Notes: a model not told the origin generated them from the sequence alone. Shown: positions 7,464 through 21,588, counted from the first letter of the stretch. The stretch is DNA of 64,000 nucleotides from Tamaricihabitans halophyticus (GCF_004340875.1 NZ_SLXQ01000019.1:1-64000); one strand, 5' to 3'. Made by a program: numbers and translations.

Positions 7464-9107
7464 ATGGTGCGGGGCATGGCTTCAGAGGTGAGCAAGGCAT
7501 CCGATCCTGCCAATACGCCGGATAGCGCTCGCACCGATGTCACCTCCGCGCTACTTTCCGGTGGGACATACCGCAGCCTCGGTGAACAACGACTGTCCCC
7601 CAAAGAGGAACGTTTCGAACGCGCCCGGCGCACGGTGGGTTTCGTCCTCGCGCCCCTTATCGTCGGCATCTTTCTGCTGCTGCCAACCGGACTCGAACCG
7701 AACCAGCACAAGCTGGCCGCGATCCTGCTCGGCGTCGTAGTGCTCTGGGTCTGCGAACCAGTACCCATCCCGGCTGGCGGACTCATTGGCATAGCATTGA
7801 TCGTGCTACTCGGCGTGGCACCAGCGGACGAGGTACTCGCGCCGTTCGGCACGTCCACGGTGTTCGTCTTCATCGGAGCGTTCATCCTCGCCCAGGCAAT
7901 GCTTCGGCATGGGCTCGCGAAGCGATTCGCGTTTCGGATCCTGTCGCTTCCCGGCGTGGGGAAGAGCGCGGCGCGCGTCGTCTGGGCCTTTGGGCTCATC
8001 ACCGTGCTGCTTTCCGCGTTCATTACGAACACCACGACCGTCGCCATGCTGTTGCCGACCGCAGTCGGGATTCTCGGCGTGATCGCCGAACTCGTTCGCC
8101 GGCACCAGTCAACGAACGCGCCGTTTGACCCACTGCGGCTCCGGATTGGGGTCGCCTTGCTACTGATGCTCGCTTACGGTTCCAGCGTAGGCGGCCTGCT
8201 CACCCCGATCGGTTCAGCGCCAAACCTCATTGGCCGGGCGATCATCGAGGATACGACCGGAACACGAATATCGTTCCTCGACTGGTTCCTGATGGCGCTG
8301 CCACTGTGCCTGGCGTTGTTCGTGGTTCTCGCCGTAGTGCTGCTTCTGCTGAACCGACCGGAGCTGAAGCGACTCAGCGGTATCGAGGAATACGTGGCGC
8401 AGGAGCGGGAAAAGCTTGGCACGTTATCCCGGGCCGAACGCAATACGCTGATCGCCTTCACGGTAACCGTGGGCCTCTGGATCGCACCCGGCTTCGTGGC
8501 GCTGATAGCGGGTAGCGAATCCGCCGCCTACGACGCGGTCAGCCAACACCTCGACGAGGGTATCGTCGCGGTGTTCGGCGCCGCGCTGCTGTTCTTCCTG
8601 CCGACGAACTGGTCCAGGCGCGAATTCACCCTCACCTGGACGGACGCGAGCAAGATCGACTGGGGCACGATCCTGCTCTTCGGCTCCGGGATCATCTTCG
8701 GCTCGTTGCTGGAAAGCACCAAGCTCGCCGAGCGGATCGGTCAGGGTGCGGCCAACGCGCTCGGCTTGGGTACCGGAATAGCGATCCTGATCTTCTCCGT
8801 CGCGCTCGCGGTGCTGGTATCCGAAACCACCTCGAATACGGCGGCGGCCGCTGTCGTGGTACCAATCCTCATCCCGGTGGCGGCACAAGCCGGCGTCGAT
8901 CCGTTCGTCCCCGCGCTCGCCGCCACCTTCGCGGTGTCGCTCGGCTTCATGCTGCCCGTGTCGACGCCGCAGAACGCGATCGTCTACGGATCAGGGGCGG
9001 TACCGATCACCAAGATGGTGCGTTCCGGGTTCGCCTTCGATCTACTCGGGATCATCCTGGTGGTGCTGATCATGCCGGCGACGATCGCCCTGGTTGGGCT
9101 CGGCTGA
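7464..9107 (+). CDS. DASS/SLC13-family divalent anion:sodium symporter, probable sulfolactate importer
   Basis: A 547-residue membrane protein with about 12 helices after a hydrophilic N-terminus of some 55 residues. Two halves carry the family's substrate/sodium motifs: ITNTTTVAMLLPTA near 190-203 and ETTSNTAAAAVVVPI near 453-467. The family moves C4 dicarboxylates, citrate or sulfate with Na+. In this setting 3-sulfolactate, or the unknown substrate of the lyase, is the likely cargo (inference). ATG at 7464 lacks a good ribosome site; ATG at 7476 is an alternative. It converges on gntR, and the two stops share a hairpin. Confidence 0.82.
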   Translation: MVRGMASEVSKASDPANTPDSARTDVTSALLSGGTYRSLGEQRLSPKEERFERARRTVGFVLAPLIVGIFLLLPTGLEPNQHKLAAILLGVVVLWVCEPVPIPAGGLIGIALIVLLGVAPADEVLAPFGTSTVFVFIGAFILAQAMLRHGLAKRFAFRILSLPGVGKSAARVVWAFGLITVLLSAFITNTTTVAMLLPTAVGILGVIAELVRRHQSTNAPFDPLRLRIGVALLLMLAYGSSVGGLLTPIGSAPNLIGRAIIEDTTGTRISFLDWFLMALPLCLALFVVLAVVLLLLNRPELKRLSGIEEYVAQEREKLGTLSRAERNTLIAFTVTVGLWIAPGFVALIAGSESAAYDAVSQHLDEGIVAVFGAALLFFLPTNWSRREFTLTWTDASKIDWGTILLFGSGIIFGSLLESTKLAERIGQGAANALGLGTGIAILIFSVALAVLVSETTSNTAAAAVVVPILIPVAAQAGVDPFVPALAATFAVSLGFMLPVSTPQNAIVYGSGAVPITKMVRSGFAFDLLGIILVVLIMPATIALVGLG

Positions 9108-9118
9108 GTCGCTCAGCC
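9102..9118. terminator. bidirectional terminator hairpin overlapping two stop codons
   Basis: GGCTGAG-TCG-CTCAGCC is a perfect 7-bp stem with a 3-nt loop. It contains the TGA of the DASS gene (9105-9107) and the TGA of gntR on the other strand (9113-9115). No T-run follows on either strand, as is common in actinobacteria. Confidence 0.55.
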
Positions 9119-9841
9119 CCGCTCTTGGGCCTGCTGTTCGACGTAGCGCAAGGCGGCCGTGTGGGCGCCCCGGATATGCGCCCGCGCGGCCGCCCGCGCG
9201 CCGCGCGAATCGCCGTCCTTGATCGCTTCCAGGATGCGCGCATGCTCCTTGGCTGACTGCCGCAGCCGTCCTGGATGGCGCAGCGTGGTCTCCATCCCCG
9301 CCGCCATGATCTCGTTCAGCACGCCAAGCGTCCGCAATAAGAACCGGTTTCCCGCGACGCGCACGACCGCTTCGTGAAAACCCGCGTCCAGCCGCTGCAG
9401 TTCGTCCCACTCGGCCTGGCCGTTGGCCGCGTCCGTCAGTTCCCGGTAGGCCTCGTCCAACAGCTCCATACCCGCTTCGGTGCGGTTTTTCGCCGCCCAA
9501 CCCGCAGCCGGCACTTCGAGCACTTCACGCATGGCGTACAGCTCGTCCAGATCGTGCTCGTCTGAGCGCAGGCTGCTTGCCAACCGCTTTGCGGTCAACG
9601 GCGCCTCGACGAACACGCCCTGACCGTGCCGAACGGACAGTCGACCGCGCGCGGCAAGTGACCGGATGGCTTCGCGCAGCGACGGTCTACTGACTCCGAG
9701 CATCGCGGCCAGTTCCCGTTCGGGCGGCAGCCGATCGCCTGGCTTGAGCTGCTCAGCCGTCATCAGCTCCTCGACGCGCTCGGCAATCCGCGCCGCGAGC
9801 GATCCCGGCGGCCGGATCGGCTCCCATAACCCTGCGCCCAC
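9113..9841 (-). CDS. GntR-family (FadR subfamily, FCD domain) transcriptional regulator
   Basis: A 242-residue regulator. The N-terminal winged helix (about 18-75) contains GDRLPPERELAAMLGVSRPSLREAIRSL followed by the RHGQGVFV wing. The all-helical FCD effector domain follows, with the metal/ligand-type Asp and His positions in LDAGFHEAVV and an EHARILEAI helix. FadR-type GntR proteins bind t-GGT-N3-ACC-a palindromes, and four such sites are found in this island, making this the likely controller with sulfolactate or a relative as effector (inference). It follows comC after 64 nt on the same strand. Confidence 0.88.
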   Translation of the reverse strand: MGAGLWEPIRPPGSLAARIAERVEELMTAEQLKPGDRLPPERELAAMLGVSRPSLREAIRSLAARGRLSVRHGQGVFVEAPLTAKRLASSLRSDEHDLDELYAMREVLEVPAAGWAAKNRTEAGMELLDEAYRELTDAANGQAEWDELQRLDAGFHEAVVRVAGNRFLLRTLGVLNEIMAAGMETTLRHPGRLRQSAKEHARILEAIKDGDSRGARAAARAHIRGAHTAALRYVEQQAQERG

Positions 9842-9905
9842 GAAGCCCTCCTCCGGTCAACTGGTCAGTCCACTGTACCTCTCCCCAGCCAACCGGGCGA
9901 CCGGC

Positions 9906-10910
9906 TCACCCCAGTCCGAGTGTGTGTTGCCACTCGGCGAGCCGGTCAGCCGTGCTCGGTGCCAGCTCCACGGGCTGTCCCGGGTCAACGGCATCGGGTG
10001 CCGTGCGATCGAGACCGGGCGTGCGCCCACCGGCACTGCGCACTGACTCGACGAGCGAAGAGAACCGTTCGGTGGCGCCGGGGCCGAAGGACTCCGGCCG
10101 CAGCGCCAGCACCAGGTGCCCAATGCCCTGCGGCTTGGCGTCATCGGCGCGGTCGAACATATCCGCTACCTGGCCCGAGAGCGTCGGGCCTACCAGCGCG
10201 CCGGTGAGGCATTCCACCAGCAGCGCGAGCACGTAACCTTTGGCTCCACCAAGCGGTGCCAGCATCCCGCTCATCGCGGCCCGCGGATCAGTGGTTGGCT
10301 TCCCATTCGCGTCGAAGGCCCAGCCAGGTTCGAGTGCCTCGCCGCGTTGCGCGTGCGCCGCGACCGTCCCCCTGGCGACCGCGCTGGTTGCCAGGTCAAT
10401 CACGATCGGCGCTGGCGCTGCCGGAAATCCCGCGGCGATCGGGCTGGTGGACAACACCGGCGTGTGGCCAGACCACGGCGGCATGGCTGGCGGTCCGTTG
10501 CTGACCACCAGAGTGACCAGCCCTTCGGCCAGTCCGGGATAGACATAGCTGCCGAGTGCGCCGCAGTGTGACGAGTTGTGCACGGCCACGGCCGCGATCC
10601 CGGTGTCCAGGCAGCGATCCCGCGCCTGCTGCGCGGCGGTCCACAGCTGCCAGTGGCCCAGTCCGGCGCCGCCGTCGAAGCTGGCGACAACGCCCGAATC
10701 GGACATCGGGGTGAGCTCCGCATCGGCACGACACCCTCCCCCGTGTAGCCGCGCGAGGTAATGCGGCAACCGCAGCAGGCCATGTGAAGGGATGCCCCAC
10801 ACGTCAGCAAGGACGATGAGTTCGGCCGTCCGCTTCGCCGCTGGCGCCGGCACCCCGCTCGCGCCCAGCAACGCTTCCGCCATGTCGCGCAGTTCCGCAA
10901 CGGTAGGCAT
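9906..10910 (-). CDS. comC: Ldh2/ComC-family NAD(P)-dependent 2-hydroxyacid dehydrogenase, probable (R)-sulfolactate dehydrogenase
   Basis: A 334-residue malate/lactate/sulfolactate dehydrogenase-fold enzyme. The catalytic His lies in AVHNSSHCGALG near residue 115, and the family cofactor segment appears as VIDLATSAVARG and APLGGAKGYVLALLVE. In known sulfolactate degraders ComC reduces sulfopyruvate to (R)-sulfolactate, the SuyAB substrate, after SlcC has oxidised the (S)-isomer. Both enzymes are present here and abut: slcC stops at 10911 and this gene starts at 10910. The family alone would also allow malate or ureidoglycolate; context decides. Confidence 0.78.
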   Translation of the reverse strand: MPTVAELRDMAEALLGASGVPAPAAKRTAELIVLADVWGIPSHGLLRLPHYLARLHGGGCRADAELTPMSDSGVVASFDGGAGLGHWQLWTAAQQARDRCLDTGIAAVAVHNSSHCGALGSYVYPGLAEGLVTLVVSNGPPAMPPWSGHTPVLSTSPIAAGFPAAPAPIVIDLATSAVARGTVAAHAQRGEALEPGWAFDANGKPTTDPRAAMSGMLAPLGGAKGYVLALLVECLTGALVGPTLSGQVADMFDRADDAKPQGIGHLVLALRPESFGPGATERFSSLVESVRSAGGRTPGLDRTAPDAVDPGQPVELAPSTADRLAEWQHTLGLG

Positions 10911-11888
10911 TCAGCGCGCCTTACCGACGGAGCCCACCGCGTTGCGGGCCGACTGCCCAGCGAGTACGGCCTCGATGTCCTCGGCAAGGAGCTGAACAAT
11001 CCGCTCCTGGCTCTCCTCGGTGATCCCGGCGATATGTGGGGTGTAGAGAACCCGGGAAACCGCGTCGAGCGGGCTCGCGCCGGGCGGCTCGACCGCACGA
11101 ACATCGAGTCCCGCGCCGCCAAGCGCGCCTGCTCGCACCGCGTCGGCGAGCGCCTGCTCGTCAACGACCGCACCACGGCCGACGTTGACCAGTACCGCAT
11201 TGGGCTTCATCGCGGCCAACCGCACGGCGTCGAGTAGCCCTGCCGTCTCCGCGGTCTCCGGTAGATGCACGCTCAGCACATCCGCCGCGCCCAGCACGGT
11301 ATCCAGGTCCGTCAGCTCCACCCCGGTCGTCGCGACCCACGGCTCAGCCACCGACACGTAGGGATCGTGCGCAACGACCCGCATCCGGAAACCACGCAGC
11401 AACTCGGCAACGGCGCGGCCGGTGGCACCGAGGCCAAGCAGTCCCCATGTCTTCCCGGACAGCTCCCTACCGGGCACCCGGTTCCAGGTCCCATCTCGGA
11501 CGGCACGGTCCTGTGCCACAACGTCGCGCAACACGCCGAGGGCGAGCAGCACCGTGTGCTCGGCAACGCTCACCGCGTTGGCCCCGCGAGCCGCGGAAAC
11601 GACGACCCCAGCGGCATTCGCGGCAGCGATATCGATGTTGTCCAAGCCGACACCCGCACGCGCCACGATTCGCAAATCCGGTGCCGCATCAAGTAGTTGT
11701 GCGGTGATCTGCGCCTTGTTCCGCACGACCACGGCATGCGCCTCGCACATCACGTGGCGCAGTAGGTCCGGGTCCACCCAGGCGTCCGGCTCCCAGCGAA
11801 TATCGTGAGTGAGTGCGAGCCGGTCCAGCGCCGCACCAGCCACATCCTCCACCACGGCAACCGGTCCGGCGAGTTTGCCCGATGCCAC
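10911..11888 (-). CDS. slcC: D-isomer-specific 2-hydroxyacid dehydrogenase, probable (S)-sulfolactate dehydrogenase
   Basis: A 325-residue NAD-dependent enzyme of the phosphoglycerate-dehydrogenase family. The Rossmann motif is GLLGLGATGRAVAELL near 150-165, the catalytic Arg lies in NVGRGAVVDE near 238, and the catalytic His in YTPHIAGITEES near 285. It lacks the C-terminal ACT domain of many SerA proteins. In Chromohalobacter-type sulfolactate clusters SlcC oxidises (S)-sulfolactate to sulfopyruvate. It is first in the slcC-comC-gntR operon, with a promoter and operator C upstream. Confidence 0.8.
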   Translation of the reverse strand: MASGKLAGPVAVVEDVAGAALDRLALTHDIRWEPDAWVDPDLLRHVMCEAHAVVVRNKAQITAQLLDAAPDLRIVARAGVGLDNIDIAAANAAGVVVSAARGANAVSVAEHTVLLALGVLRDVVAQDRAVRDGTWNRVPGRELSGKTWGLLGLGATGRAVAELLRGFRMRVVAHDPYVSVAEPWVATTGVELTDLDTVLGAADVLSVHLPETAETAGLLDAVRLAAMKPNAVLVNVGRGAVVDEQALADAVRAGALGGAGLDVRAVEPPGASPLDAVSRVLYTPHIAGITEESQERIVQLLAEDIEAVLAGQSARNAVGSVGKAR

Positions 11889-11954
11889 ATCGCCTCACTT
11901 TCCCTGGCTAGCCGCCCGGCGTCACGAGTCCGGCGTGCCAGCATGTCTGACGAT

Positions 11955-11971
11955 CAGAGGTTTGACCTCTG
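11955..11971. promoter_or_regulatory. operator site C of the sulfolactate island (perfect copy)
   Basis: CAGAGGT-TTG-ACCTCTG is a perfect inverted repeat with 7-bp arms and a 3-bp spacer. It begins 10 bp downstream of the -10 of the slcC promoter, so it would cover the transcription start. A bound GntR/FadR repressor would block slcC-comC-gntR, including its own gene. Confidence 0.75.
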
Positions 11972-11981
11972 CCCGGGGGTC

Positions 11982-12010
11982 AAGCTATCCCAGCCCGGCG
12001 GTCGTGTAAA
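11982..12010 (-). promoter_or_regulatory. probable slcC-comC-gntR promoter
   Basis: On the minus strand TTTACA (12005-12010), exactly 17 nt, then TAGCTT (11982-11987), a good vegetative sigma pattern. Operator C lies 10 bp downstream. Confidence 0.55.
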
Positions 12011-12025
12011 CGCACCGTCGGCACG

Positions 12026-12054
12026 TTGACACCACTAGCAGGCACTCCTACCGT
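12026..12054 (+). promoter_or_regulatory. probable suyAB promoter
   Basis: TTGACA (12026-12031), exactly 17 nt, then TACCGT (12049-12054). The -35 is perfect and the -10 has the TAnnnT form. Operator D starts 7 bp downstream, the same arrangement as at the divergent slcC promoter. Confidence 0.65.
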
Positions 12055-12061
12055 AGTTACG

Positions 12062-12078
12062 TAGAGGTAAGACCACTG
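12062..12078. promoter_or_regulatory. operator site D of the sulfolactate island
   Basis: TAGAGGT-AAG-ACCACTG keeps the GAGGT-N3-ACCnCTG pattern of the other sites with one break in arm symmetry. It covers the expected suyA transcription start and lies 28 bp before the suyA start codon. Confidence 0.6.
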
Positions 12079-12106
12079 ACCTAATGGTAGATTGAAACGA
12101 GGAGAA

Positions 12107-12409
12107 ATGACCGCAGCCTCGCCGGACTTCCTGGCGCACCGCACTGGTGACGCGGTGGCAGTCGCGGTTCGGGATCTGGAACCGGGCCCCGCCGAGGGTG
12201 GCTACCTGGACAGCGACGCCACCGAACGCGTCGAACTCGACCAGCGAGTTCCCCTTGGTCACAAGGTAGCGCTCACCGCGATCGCCAAGGGCGCGCAGGT
12301 TATCGAGTACGGCCTGCCCATTGGCATCGCGACTACCGACATCAGCCGCGGAAACTACGTCCACACGCACAATGTTAGGAGCGCACGGTGGCAAAACAGC
12401 GTCGCCTGA
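12107..12409 (+). CDS. suyA: (2R)-3-sulfolactate sulfo-lyase, small subunit
   Basis: A 100-residue SAF-domain protein equivalent to the N-terminal domain of altronate dehydratase (UxaA). The pattern RVPLGHKVALTAIAKGAQV, then EYG and IGIATTDISRGNYVHTHN, matches SuyA from sulfolactate degraders. With SuyB it cleaves (R)-sulfolactate to pyruvate and sulfite. ATG at 12107 follows GAGGAG (ribosome site at 12099-12104); an upstream in-frame start would lie in the leader. It overlaps suyB by 22 nt. Confidence 0.9.
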   Translation: MTAASPDFLAHRTGDAVAVAVRDLEPGPAEGGYLDSDATERVELDQRVPLGHKVALTAIAKGAQVIEYGLPIGIATTDISRGNYVHTHNVRSARWQNSVA

Positions 12410-13548
12410 CTGGGTATCGCAGGCCGGATGGTTCGGTCGGCACCCGGAATCACGTGGCTATCCTGCCGGTAGACGACCTGTCCAATGCCGCGGTCGAGGG
12501 CATCGCGGCGCTGGTGCCCGGCACGTTGCCGCTCCCCCACGCGTTCGGCAGGCTGCAGTTCGGCGAGGACCTTGACCTCACGTTCCGTACGCTGATCGGC
12601 GTTGGCGCGAATCCGAACATCGCCTCCGTGATCGTCGTCGGTATCGAGCCCAACTGGACAAACGTGGTCGCGGACGGGATCGCGAAAACGGGCAAACCAG
12701 TACATCGGGTATCCATTGAAGGGCTAGGCGACCTGCGGGTTATCGAACAAGCCTCGCGCTACGCCAAGAAGTTCCTGCAGGACGCGAGCGAGCTCACCCG
12801 CGAGTCAGTGGAACGATCGGAAATCGTACTGTCCACCAAAGACGGTGAATCCGACACGACGACCGGGCTGGGTTCCTGCCGGGTTACCGCGTACCTGGTG
12901 GATCAGTGGGTGGAATCCGGCGGGACCATGATCTTCGGGGAGACCAGCGAACTCACCGGCGGTGAGCACCTGATCGCGGAACGCTGCGTGGATGATGCGG
13001 TGCGCGCGCGATTCCAGGGTTTCTACGACGGCTACATCGAGATGATCGAGCAGACCGGAGCGAACCTGCTCGGCTCGCAACCGACCCAGGGCAATATCGC
13101 GGGCGGACTGTCCACGATCGAGGAGAAGGCGCTGGGAAATATCGTGAAAACCGGCTCGGTGCCGATCGTTGGCGCGCTGGCACCCGCCGAGGCGCCAACC
13201 AAACCCGGACTGAACTTCATGGACACATCCTCGGCCGCGGCGGAATGCGTCACGCTGATGACCGCGGGCGGTGGCGTGGTGAACCTGTTCCCCACCGGCC
13301 AGGGCAACGTGATCGGCAATCCGGTGCAACCCGTGGTCAAGATCAGCGCCAACCCGCACACGACAAACTCGATGGCCGACCACATCGATGTGGACTGCTC
13401 CGACGTGCTCAGCAGAGAGTCCACAGTGGAACAGGCAGGGGAAGCGCTGATCGACCTGGTGGAACGCACCATCAACGGCCGAATCACCGCATCAGAAGCG
13501 CTCAACCACCGGGAGTTCACCCTCACGAAGCTCTATCGCAGCGCGTAG
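12388..13548 (+). CDS. suyB: (2R)-3-sulfolactate sulfo-lyase, large subunit
   Basis: A 386-residue UxaA/GarD-family catalytic subunit that eliminates sulfite from (R)-sulfolactate to give pyruvate. Diagnostic stretches include GTRNHVAILPVDDLSN, GRLQFGEDLDL, GESDTTTGLGSC, FGETSELTGGEH and the C-terminal HREFTLTKLYRSA. Residues 151-156 read KDGESD, whereas altronate/galactarate dehydratases of this family have KCGGSD at the corresponding place. The GTG start at 12388 is preceded by TTAGGAG and lies inside suyA, so translation is coupled. Confidence 0.9.
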   Translation: MAKQRRLTGYRRPDGSVGTRNHVAILPVDDLSNAAVEGIAALVPGTLPLPHAFGRLQFGEDLDLTFRTLIGVGANPNIASVIVVGIEPNWTNVVADGIAKTGKPVHRVSIEGLGDLRVIEQASRYAKKFLQDASELTRESVERSEIVLSTKDGESDTTTGLGSCRVTAYLVDQWVESGGTMIFGETSELTGGEHLIAERCVDDAVRARFQGFYDGYIEMIEQTGANLLGSQPTQGNIAGGLSTIEEKALGNIVKTGSVPIVGALAPAEAPTKPGLNFMDTSSAAAECVTLMTAGGGVVNLFPTGQGNVIGNPVQPVVKISANPHTTNSMADHIDVDCSDVLSRESTVEQAGEALIDLVERTINGRITASEALNHREFTLTKLYRSA

Positions 13549-13571
13549 GAGCCACCGACCGCGCCAACCTG

Positions 13572-13594
13572 GGTCATAAGTTGGGGTTATGACC
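13572..13594. promoter_or_regulatory. inverted repeat upstream of the sulfate-exporter gene
   Basis: GGTCATAA and TTATGACC form perfect 8-bp arms around a 7-nt spacer, between suyB and the PSE gene. It is A/T-richer than its surroundings and looks like a dimeric regulator site. It differs from the 17-bp operators. A weak terminator is the alternative. Confidence 0.45.
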
Positions 13595-13647
13595 TCATGC
13601 GAACACGGTGCCTACCGGACTCCCCCGAAGCGTTCCACCCTTGATGT

Positions 13648-14712
13648 GTGGTCATTGACGCAACCAGGCAGACGCCGGATCAGGTGGGCTCCGGGGAGAC
13701 CGGACGGTCCTCCGGTCCGCTGCCTGGTTTGCTCCTCGCCATCCTCGTCGCGATACCCGCCACCGTGCTCGGCCAGTTCTTTCCGGTTATCGGCGGCCCG
13801 ATCTTTGGCCTGGCTCTCGGCGCCGGATGCGCCATCCTGGTGCGCCGGATCGCCGGGCCGAAGGTGGTTGAGCACTGCGCGGCGGGTTTCGCCTTCGCGA
13901 GTAAGCAGGTCCTCAAGGTGTCCATTGTGCTCCTTGGCACCGGGCTTTCGCTCACCCAGGTACTCCAGGTCGGCACTGACTCGCTGCCGGTGATGCTGGG
14001 GACGCTCGCGGTGGCCCTCGTGGTCGCGGCGCTGCTCGGTCGGCTGCTTCGGGTGGACTCCGGTTCCGGGACCTTGATCGGGGTCGGCACCGGGATCTGT
14101 GGTGCTTCCGCGATCGCGGCGGCCAGCTCGGTGCTACCGGTGCGCCAGGTGCAGATTGCCTACGCGATGGCCACGATCTTTCTGTTCAATGTGGTCGCCG
14201 TCGTGGTGTTCCCGCCGCTCGGGCATCTCTTCGGGCTCTCCGAGACCGCGTTCGGGGTATGGAGCGGTACCGCGATCAACGACACCTCATCGGTCGTGGC
14301 CGCCGCCTATACCTATGGCGCCGAGGCGGGCGATCACGCGGTGATCGTGAAGTTGACCCGCAGCCTGATGATCATTCCGATCTGCCTTGCGTTGGTTGTC
14401 TGGCAGCGCAAATCGGCTGCCCGAGCCGCTGGCGAGCCGGCCGGCACCTCGTGGTGGCGGATCGTGCCGCTGTTCATTCTGGGCTTCCTCGCCGCCTCCG
14501 CCGCCCGCACGCTCGGCCTGATCCCGGACTCGTTCGTTGATCCGCTGTCCTGGGCGGCCACCTTCTGCATCACGGTTGCCCTCACCGCGATCGGCTTCAG
14601 CCTGCGGGCCAGCGCGATTCGCCAGGCCGGACCGCGCCCGTTGCTCCTTGGCCTGTTTGTCTGGCTTGCCGTTGCCGTCAGTAGCCTCGGCCTACAGGCC
14701 GCCTTTGGTCAA

Positions 14713-14718
<6 letters not shown>
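13648..14718 (+). CDS. YeiH/PSE-family (UPF0324) putative sulfate/sulfite exporter
   Basis: A 356-residue membrane protein with 9-11 predicted helices. The conserved core GVGTGICGASAIAAASSVLP (about residues 148-167) and SGTAINDTSSVVAA are diagnostic of the family. Relatives named SuyZ or TauZ accompany sulfonate-degradation genes and are thought to discharge sulfate or sulfite. It begins with GTG 99 nt after suyB and probably belongs to the sulfolactate pathway. Its last 6 nt overlap the convergent mpg gene. Confidence 0.82.
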
Positions 14719-16787
<2,069 letters not shown>

Positions 16788-17980
16788 TCAGGCCAGGTCA
16801 CGCTTGGCTGCGATCTTGCTCGGCAGACCCCACAGCTGGACGAAGCCCTTGGCCAACGACTGGTCAAAGCTGTCGCCCTCGTCATAGGTGGCGAGGTTGA
16901 AGTCGTACAGCGATTCAGCGCTCCGCCGGCCGTTGACCACGGCGCTGCCGCCGTGCAGTACCAGCCGGATCTCGCCGGTGACGTGCTCCTGGGACTTCGC
17001 GATGAAGGTATCCAGCGCGTCCTTGAGCGGGGAGAACCAGAGGCCGTCGTACACCAACTCGCCCCAGCGCTGTTCCACCTGCCGCTTGAAGCGCGCGAGA
17101 TCACGTTCCACGGTGACGTTCTCCAGCTCCTGGTGCGCGGTGATCAGCGCGATCGCCCCTGGCGCCTCGTAGACCTCGCGGCTCTTGATCCCGACCAGCC
17201 GGTCCTCGACCATGTCGATCCGGCCGATGCCGTGCGCCCCAGCGCGGGTGTTCAGCTCCTGAATCGCCTCCAGCACGCTGACCTTGCGGCCATCGATGGC
17301 CACGGGCACACCCTGGTCAAAGGCGATCACCAGCTCGTCGGGCTTACCGAAGTTCAGCGTCGGGTCCGCGGTGTACGAGTAGACGTCCTTGGTCGGCGCG
17401 TTCCACAGATCCTCGAGGAAACCCGTTTCCACCGCGCGCCCGAACACGTTCTGGTCAATCGAGAACGGGGACTTCTTGGAGACGTCGATCGGGAGGTTGC
17501 GCTCCTCGGCGTAGCTGATCGCCTTCTCCCGCGTCCAGGCGTAGTCCCGCACCGGCGCGATCACCTTCAGATCCGGCGCCAGCGCGCCGATACCGACCTC
17601 GAAGCGCACCTGGTCGTTGCCCTTGCCCGTGCAGCCATGGCCGACGATGGTCGCGCCATGGGCCTTGGCCGCCTCCGCGAGGTGCTTCACGATGACCGGC
17701 CGGGACAGCGCGGAGACCAGCGGGTAGCGGTCCATGTACAGCGCGTTCGCCTGCAGCGCTGGCAGGCAGTACTGGTCCGCGAACTCGTCTCGCGCGTCCG
17801 CGACCACGGCCTCCACGGCCCCGCAGTCCAGCGCGCGCTTGCGCACCGTCTCCAGATCCTCGCCGCCCTGTCCGAGATCCACCGCGACCGCGACCACCTC
17901 GGCGCCGGTCTCTTCAGCGATCCAGCCGATGGCCACCGAGGTGTCCAGTCCACCGGAGTAGGCCAGCACGACCCGTTCCG

Positions 17981-17984
<4 letters not shown>
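16788..17984 (-). CDS. argG: argininosuccinate synthase
   Basis: Joins citrulline and aspartate with ATP to form argininosuccinate. The 398-residue protein begins with the PP-motif YSGGLDTSV at 9-17 and contains [10 protein letters not shown] and LTLKELNTR-type family blocks. The start overlaps the argR stop as ATGA. Confidence 0.97.
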
Positions 17985-20659
<2,675 letters not shown>

Positions 20660-20660
<1 letters not shown>

Positions 20661-21588
20661 CAATCCTCCTCTTCCTCGGCGAGCACCATCGTGCCGACGC
20701 CGGCGCTGGTGAACACCTCCAGCAGTACCGAATGCGCGAGCCGCCCGTCGATCACGTGCGCGCGCGGCACACCCCCACGGACCGCGCGCAGGCAGGCCTC
20801 CATTTTGGGCACCATGCCGCTGGCAAGGCCGGGCAGCAGTTCTTCGAGTTCGCCCGCGCGGACCTGGTGCACCAGCGAGGATGGGTCGGGCCAGTTGCGG
20901 TACAGCCCGGCCACATCGGTGAGCACCACCAGCTTCTCCGCGCCGAGCGCGGCGGCCAGCGCTCCCGCCGCGGTGTCCGCGTTCACGTTGTGCACCACGC
21001 CGTCCGCATCCGGCGCCACAGTGGACACCACGGGGATCCGGCCGGCACGCATGATGTCCTGCACCGCGTCCGGGTTGACCTCCGCGACGTCCCCGACGAG
21101 CCCGATATCCACCTGCGTTCCGTCCACAGTGGCTGATCGGCGGCGGGCGGTGAACAGTCGGGCGTCCTCACCGGACATCCCGACCGCGTACGGCCCGTGC
21201 GTGTTGATCAGTCCGACGAGTTCGCGTCCGACCTGGCCGACGAGCACCATCCGGACGACGTCCATCGTCTCCGGTGTGGTGACCCGCAGGCCGCCCCGGA
21301 ATTCGCCGTCGATGCCGAGCCGACCAAGCATGGAGCTGATCTGCGGTCCGCCCCCGTGCACGACGACCGGCCGCAGCCCAGCCAGCCGGAGGAACACCAT
21401 GTCCTGCGCGAACGCGCGTTTGAGCGCATCGTCGATCATCGCGTTTCCGCCGTACTTGACGACCACCGTCGCCCCGTGGAAGCGCTCCAGCCAGGGCAGT
21501 GCCTCAACGAGTACTTCGGCCTTGCGTACCGCCTGCGCCCGGTCCTCGTTATCGGCCATCGCCTCGTCGCCAGCTTCCTCCGCCCCAC

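Noticed and set aside
9862-9872. TGGTCAGTCCA as a fifth GntR operator before gntR
   Set aside because: One arm is mismatched, the spacer is 1 rather than 3 and the flanks do not match the four island sites.
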